Part shown: piece by piece, positions 61,754 to 64,000 of the stretch
Position numbering within the stretch: the stretch's first letter is position 1
Layout of the letters: each line of letters begins with the position of its first letter
From: Reinekea forsetii
GTDB taxonomy: Bacteria; Pseudomonadota; Gammaproteobacteria; Pseudomonadales; Natronospirillaceae
Assembly: GCF_002795845.1 (NCBI RefSeq)
Contig: NZ_CP011797.1
Span: forward strand, 2,766,001-2,830,000
DNA length: 64,000 nt
Reading direction: 5' to 3'
Translations under genes and position numbers: made by a program
The notes under the pieces: model-generated
The model's database searches: none
What the model saw: the letters and a program-made list of their open reading frames with translations, nothing else
What the model was told of the DNA's origin: nothing

Positions 61754-63205
61754 ATGGGCGAGATTTTAATTGTTGAAGACGAAAGTGTTATTCGCGCGGC
61801 CCTAAAACGACTGCTCGAGCGCAACAATTACAAGGTCACCGAAGCAGAATCCGTCAGCGAAGCCAGCGAGAATGATCTCTCTCGCTTTGATCTTATTATT
61901 TCTGATCTCAGATTACCCGGCGCCCCGGGCACCGACCTCATCAGCGCGGCCAAGTCCGTACCAGTGCTTATCATGACCAGCTATGCCAGCATGCGCTCGG
62001 CCGTTGACGCCATGAAAATGGGCGCTGTTGACTATATAGCCAAACCCTTTGACCACGAAGACATGATCCGTACCGTTCGGCGCATTATCGACGACGCTCA
62101 AAAGAGCAAGGGCACCGATACTGCAACGGTTCTGGGCCGGTTTGAAGACCAACCGGTCTATCTGAGCGAAGCCGGTGATCGAGCCGCCTTGGGCGATCTG
62201 GTCGGCAGTTGTCAGCCCATGCAGGTTTTGTATCGCCGCATGCTGCGCGTCGCGCCGGCCGACATCACCGTGCTCATACAGGGTGAGTCCGGTACCGGCA
62301 AAGAGCTGGCAGCCCGTGCCATTCATCAATTCAGCCCCCGCAAGGACCAGCCTCTGGTCTGCGTAAACTGCGCGGCGATCCCGGAAAGCCTCATTGAGTC
62401 TGAACTGTTCGGCCACGAAAAGGGCTCCTTTACCGGTGCCACGGCCGCTCGCCTGGGCTTGGTCGAAGCTGCCGAGGGCGGTACGCTATTTCTCGATGAG
62501 ATCGGCGAACTGCCCTTGGAAGCCCAAGCTCGGTTGTTAAGGGTACTGCAAGAGGGCGAGGTGCGCCGAGTCGGCTCGGTAAATGCGCGCAAGGTCGATA
62601 TCCGCCTAATCGCGGCCACCCACCGTAATCTCAAGAAGCTGGTCAAGGAAGGCAACTTCCGAGAGGATCTCTATTACCGCTTGCAGGTCATTGAGATCGC
62701 CCTGCCACCGCTGCGCGATCGGATCGCCGATGTGCTCGAAATTGCCGAACACCTAATTCAAAAACATTGTCGACGACTGAAGATCGACTCTGTGCCGAAA
62801 CTGTCGCAAAGCGCCCGTGAGCTGGTCGTCCGCTACGATTGGCCCGGCAACGTTCGGGAATTGGAAAACGCCATCCAACGGGCCCTGATTTTGGCCGATG
62901 GCATCGATATCAGCGGTAACGATTTGGGCCTGGCCCAGGAAGATTGGGAAGTACCCAATACCCTGGTAAATTCCGACGATCAACCCGGCCCGACTCCCGC
63001 AGCCGAAGTCGCGTTGCCCGAAGATAGCGAAGATCTGTCGTTGGAGGACTACTTTCAACATTTTGTGGTCGAACATCAGGAAGGCATGTCCGAGACCGAA
63101 CTGGCGCAAAAACTCGGCATTAGCCGAAAGTGTCTGTGGGAGCGACGACAACGCCAAGGCATACCGCGGCCTAAAAAGGCCGCCAGCAACGTCGCAGAAC
63201 GTTAA
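61754..63205 (+). CDS. cbrB: Sigma-54-dependent response regulator CbrB
   Basis: 483 residues. The receiver domain (MGEILIVEDESVIRAALKRL) has the phosphorylated Asp in IISDLRLPG (about 48). The AAA+ domain has GESGTGKE and GSFTGA in place of the canonical GAFTGA sigma-54 loop, plus GGTLFLDEIGELP and PPLRDR. A C-terminal Fis-type helix-turn-helix is in LAQKLGISRKCLWERRQR. The ATG at 61754 is preferred (the N-terminus aligns to CbrB and AGCGGAACAG precedes it); an upstream TTG is possible. Partner of CbrA; both are expected to drive sigma-54 promoters. Confidence 0.94.
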   Translation: MGEILIVEDESVIRAALKRLLERNNYKVTEAESVSEASENDLSRFDLIISDLRLPGAPGTDLISAAKSVPVLIMTSYASMRSAVDAMKMGAVDYIAKPFDHEDMIRTVRRIIDDAQKSKGTDTATVLGRFEDQPVYLSEAGDRAALGDLVGSCQPMQVLYRRMLRVAPADITVLIQGESGTGKELAARAIHQFSPRKDQPLVCVNCAAIPESLIESELFGHEKGSFTGATAARLGLVEAAEGGTLFLDEIGELPLEAQARLLRVLQEGEVRRVGSVNARKVDIRLIAATHRNLKKLVKEGNFREDLYYRLQVIEIALPPLRDRIADVLEIAEHLIQKHCRRLKIDSVPKLSQSARELVVRYDWPGNVRELENAIQRALILADGIDISGNDLGLAQEDWEVPNTLVNSDDQPGPTPAAEVALPEDSEDLSLEDYFQHFVVEHQEGMSETELAQKLGISRKCLWERRQRQGIPRPKKAASNVAER

Positions 63206-63241
63206 GCAGTAACCATTTACCCGGCCTAGATCGGCCACGCC

Positions 63242-63276
63242 GATAGGCCAACCTGATGATTTCAGGTTGGCCTATC
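63242..63276 (+). terminator. Long perfect hairpin after cbrB
   Basis: GATAGGCCAACCTGA pairs with TCAGGTTGGCCTATC (15 bp, no mismatch) around a five-base loop, 37 bp past the cbrB stop. The tail is CT-rich rather than a pure T-run. No crcZ-like RNA or sigma-54 -24/-12 sequence was seen in the rest of the gap (63277-63495). Confidence 0.75.
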
Positions 63277-63411
63277 AGCTTCCCCCTTTGCCCCTCCCCT
63301 TTTGACCTCGCCGCTAATACTTTCCTGCCGTTACCGATCTGTTGCCTTGCTGGATCCGCCGGTGACTGACTCTGAATAGTGTTTCATAAGATTCGCGATA
63401 TAGGCATCGCA

Positions 63412-63437
63412 TTGAATTGGTATTGAATTGGTATTGT
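63412..63437 (+). repeat. 11-bp direct repeat upstream of the kinase gene
   Basis: ATTGAATTGGT occurs twice in tandem followed by ATTG, about 60 bp before the start codon; it may be part of the promoter (TATTGT lies just after). Confidence 0.6.
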
Positions 63438-63495
63438 TTATGCGCGAGAAAGGCCGTAATCTGGTTGACCAAACCTAAGGCACTAGACACCCGGC

Positions 63496-64000
63496 ATGAG
63501 TAGCCCTGACACCTATTTAATTGGCATCGATGGCGGCGGCACAAGCTGCCGAGCCCGCATTACCGACCGCCATGGAAACATTGTGGGCGAGGCCCAGGCC
63601 GGCAGCGCAAATATTTTCCAAGACGTTGAATTGGCTTGGCGCTCGGTCCATCAGGCGGTCACTGAAGCCTTTGCCAATGCCAATTTGCCCGCCACATGCG
63701 CCCAGTCCAGCGTGCTGGTGGCGGGCTTGGCGGGCGCCGAAGCGCCCGTGGCTGTCGATGACTTCTTAGATCGGGCAAGCGACTCCTTTGCCGATATCAG
63801 CTTGCTCTCGGACGCCCAAATCGCCTGCCTAGGGGCCCATGCCGGGCAGGACGGGGCCATCTTCATCGTCGGTACCGGGGCCATCGGGATCGCCCTAGAC
63901 CAGGGCCAATGGCGACGCGTCGGCGGTTGGGGCTTTCCGCTTAATGACCTCGGCAGCGGCGCCTGGCTGGGTCAACAGGCGGTGCGAGCGGCGCTTGATC
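63496..64000 (+). CDS. N-acetylglucosamine kinase-like protein (BadF/BadG ATPase family), N-terminal part
   Basis: 168 codons up to the right edge; the gene continues beyond it (the family is about 290-300 residues). The N-terminus has the phosphate-1 motif LIGIDGGGTSCRARI of the BadF/BcrA/NagK sugar-kinase fold. Then come AGSANIF, VLVAGLAGAE, LLSDAQIACLGAH, and the second phosphate motif FIVGTGAIGIAL, followed by GWGFPLNDLGSGAWLG. This places it among GlcNAc/glucosamine kinases (GspK-type) rather than BadF reductase subunits. Cytosolic. ATG at 63496. Confidence 0.87.
   Translation, partial: MSSPDTYLIGIDGGGTSCRARITDRHGNIVGEAQAGSANIFQDVELAWRSVHQAVTEAFANANLPATCAQSSVLVAGLAGAEAPVAVDDFLDRASDSFADISLLSDAQIACLGAHAGQDGAIFIVGTGAIGIALDQGQWRRVGGWGFPLNDLGSGAWLGQQAVRAALD

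Overview
The window looks like part of the chromosome of a marine gammaproteobacterium, probably of the Oceanospirillales/Pseudomonadales type. The evidence is the gene set and order: thrS-infC-rpmI-rplT, a gluQ/cbrA/cbrB neighbourhood of the Pseudomonas kind, a DctBD-controlled TRAP transporter, zur/znuA, galE, and a multiheme cytochrome operon. Placement below class is inference; no 16S gene is present. There is no prophage, insertion sequence, integrase or CRISPR array. Most of the window is ordinary chromosome with short gaps.

Layout. 1-183: N-terminal part of greB. 475-7038: a 2187-residue exported protein with an ice-binding-like (DUF3494) domain followed by about 1800 residues of Ala/Gln/Glu/Leu helical repeats, including five near-identical 77-residue units. 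7039-8228: AT-rich gap. 8229-11797: LysE-type exporter, two-domain carboxytetrahydropterin synthase family protein, cysS, yidD, Trm112-like. 11850-16067: MscS channel, SirB2, two small proteins, RNase II. 16389-23426: a sigma-54 promoter, dctPQM, and the opposing dctBD genes. 23633-27599: M14 carboxypeptidase, znuA, a perfect Zur-type palindrome, zur, galE. 27761-31210: thrS-infC-rpmI-rplT, with an AUA-initiated infC and an attenuator-like terminator before rpmI. 31268-34777: pentaheme cytochrome, nine-CxxCH tetrathionate-reductase-family cytochrome and cytochrome b, with an FNR box upstream. 35033-38417: M16 peptidase, a 637-bp gap and a SEC-C protein. 38744-39629: initiator tRNA followed by six exact-length 111-bp repeats, each with its own intrinsic terminator. 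39656-54261: DUF349 protein, sbcB, YiiX-like hydrolase, enoyl-CoA hydratase, class I fumarase, YbjN-like protein, aminotransferases, VanZ-like protein, hisI, AEC transporter, DUF998 protein. 54366-63205: gluQ, a histidine kinase/HD-GYP regulator pair, a 52-residue membrane ORF, cbrA and cbrB. 63496-64000: start of an N-acetylglucosamine kinase-like gene.

The regulatory wiring is unusually readable. The sigma-54 activator DctD faces a near-consensus sigma-54 promoter in front of dctP. Zur sits beside a 19-bp palindrome shared with znuA. The anaerobic cytochrome operon has a 9/10 FNR site. CbrAB, a second sigma-54 system, closes the window. The two least explained structures are the tRNA-fMet repeat array, which resembles in design the E. 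coli tyrT/rtT repeats, and the giant alanine-rich protein.
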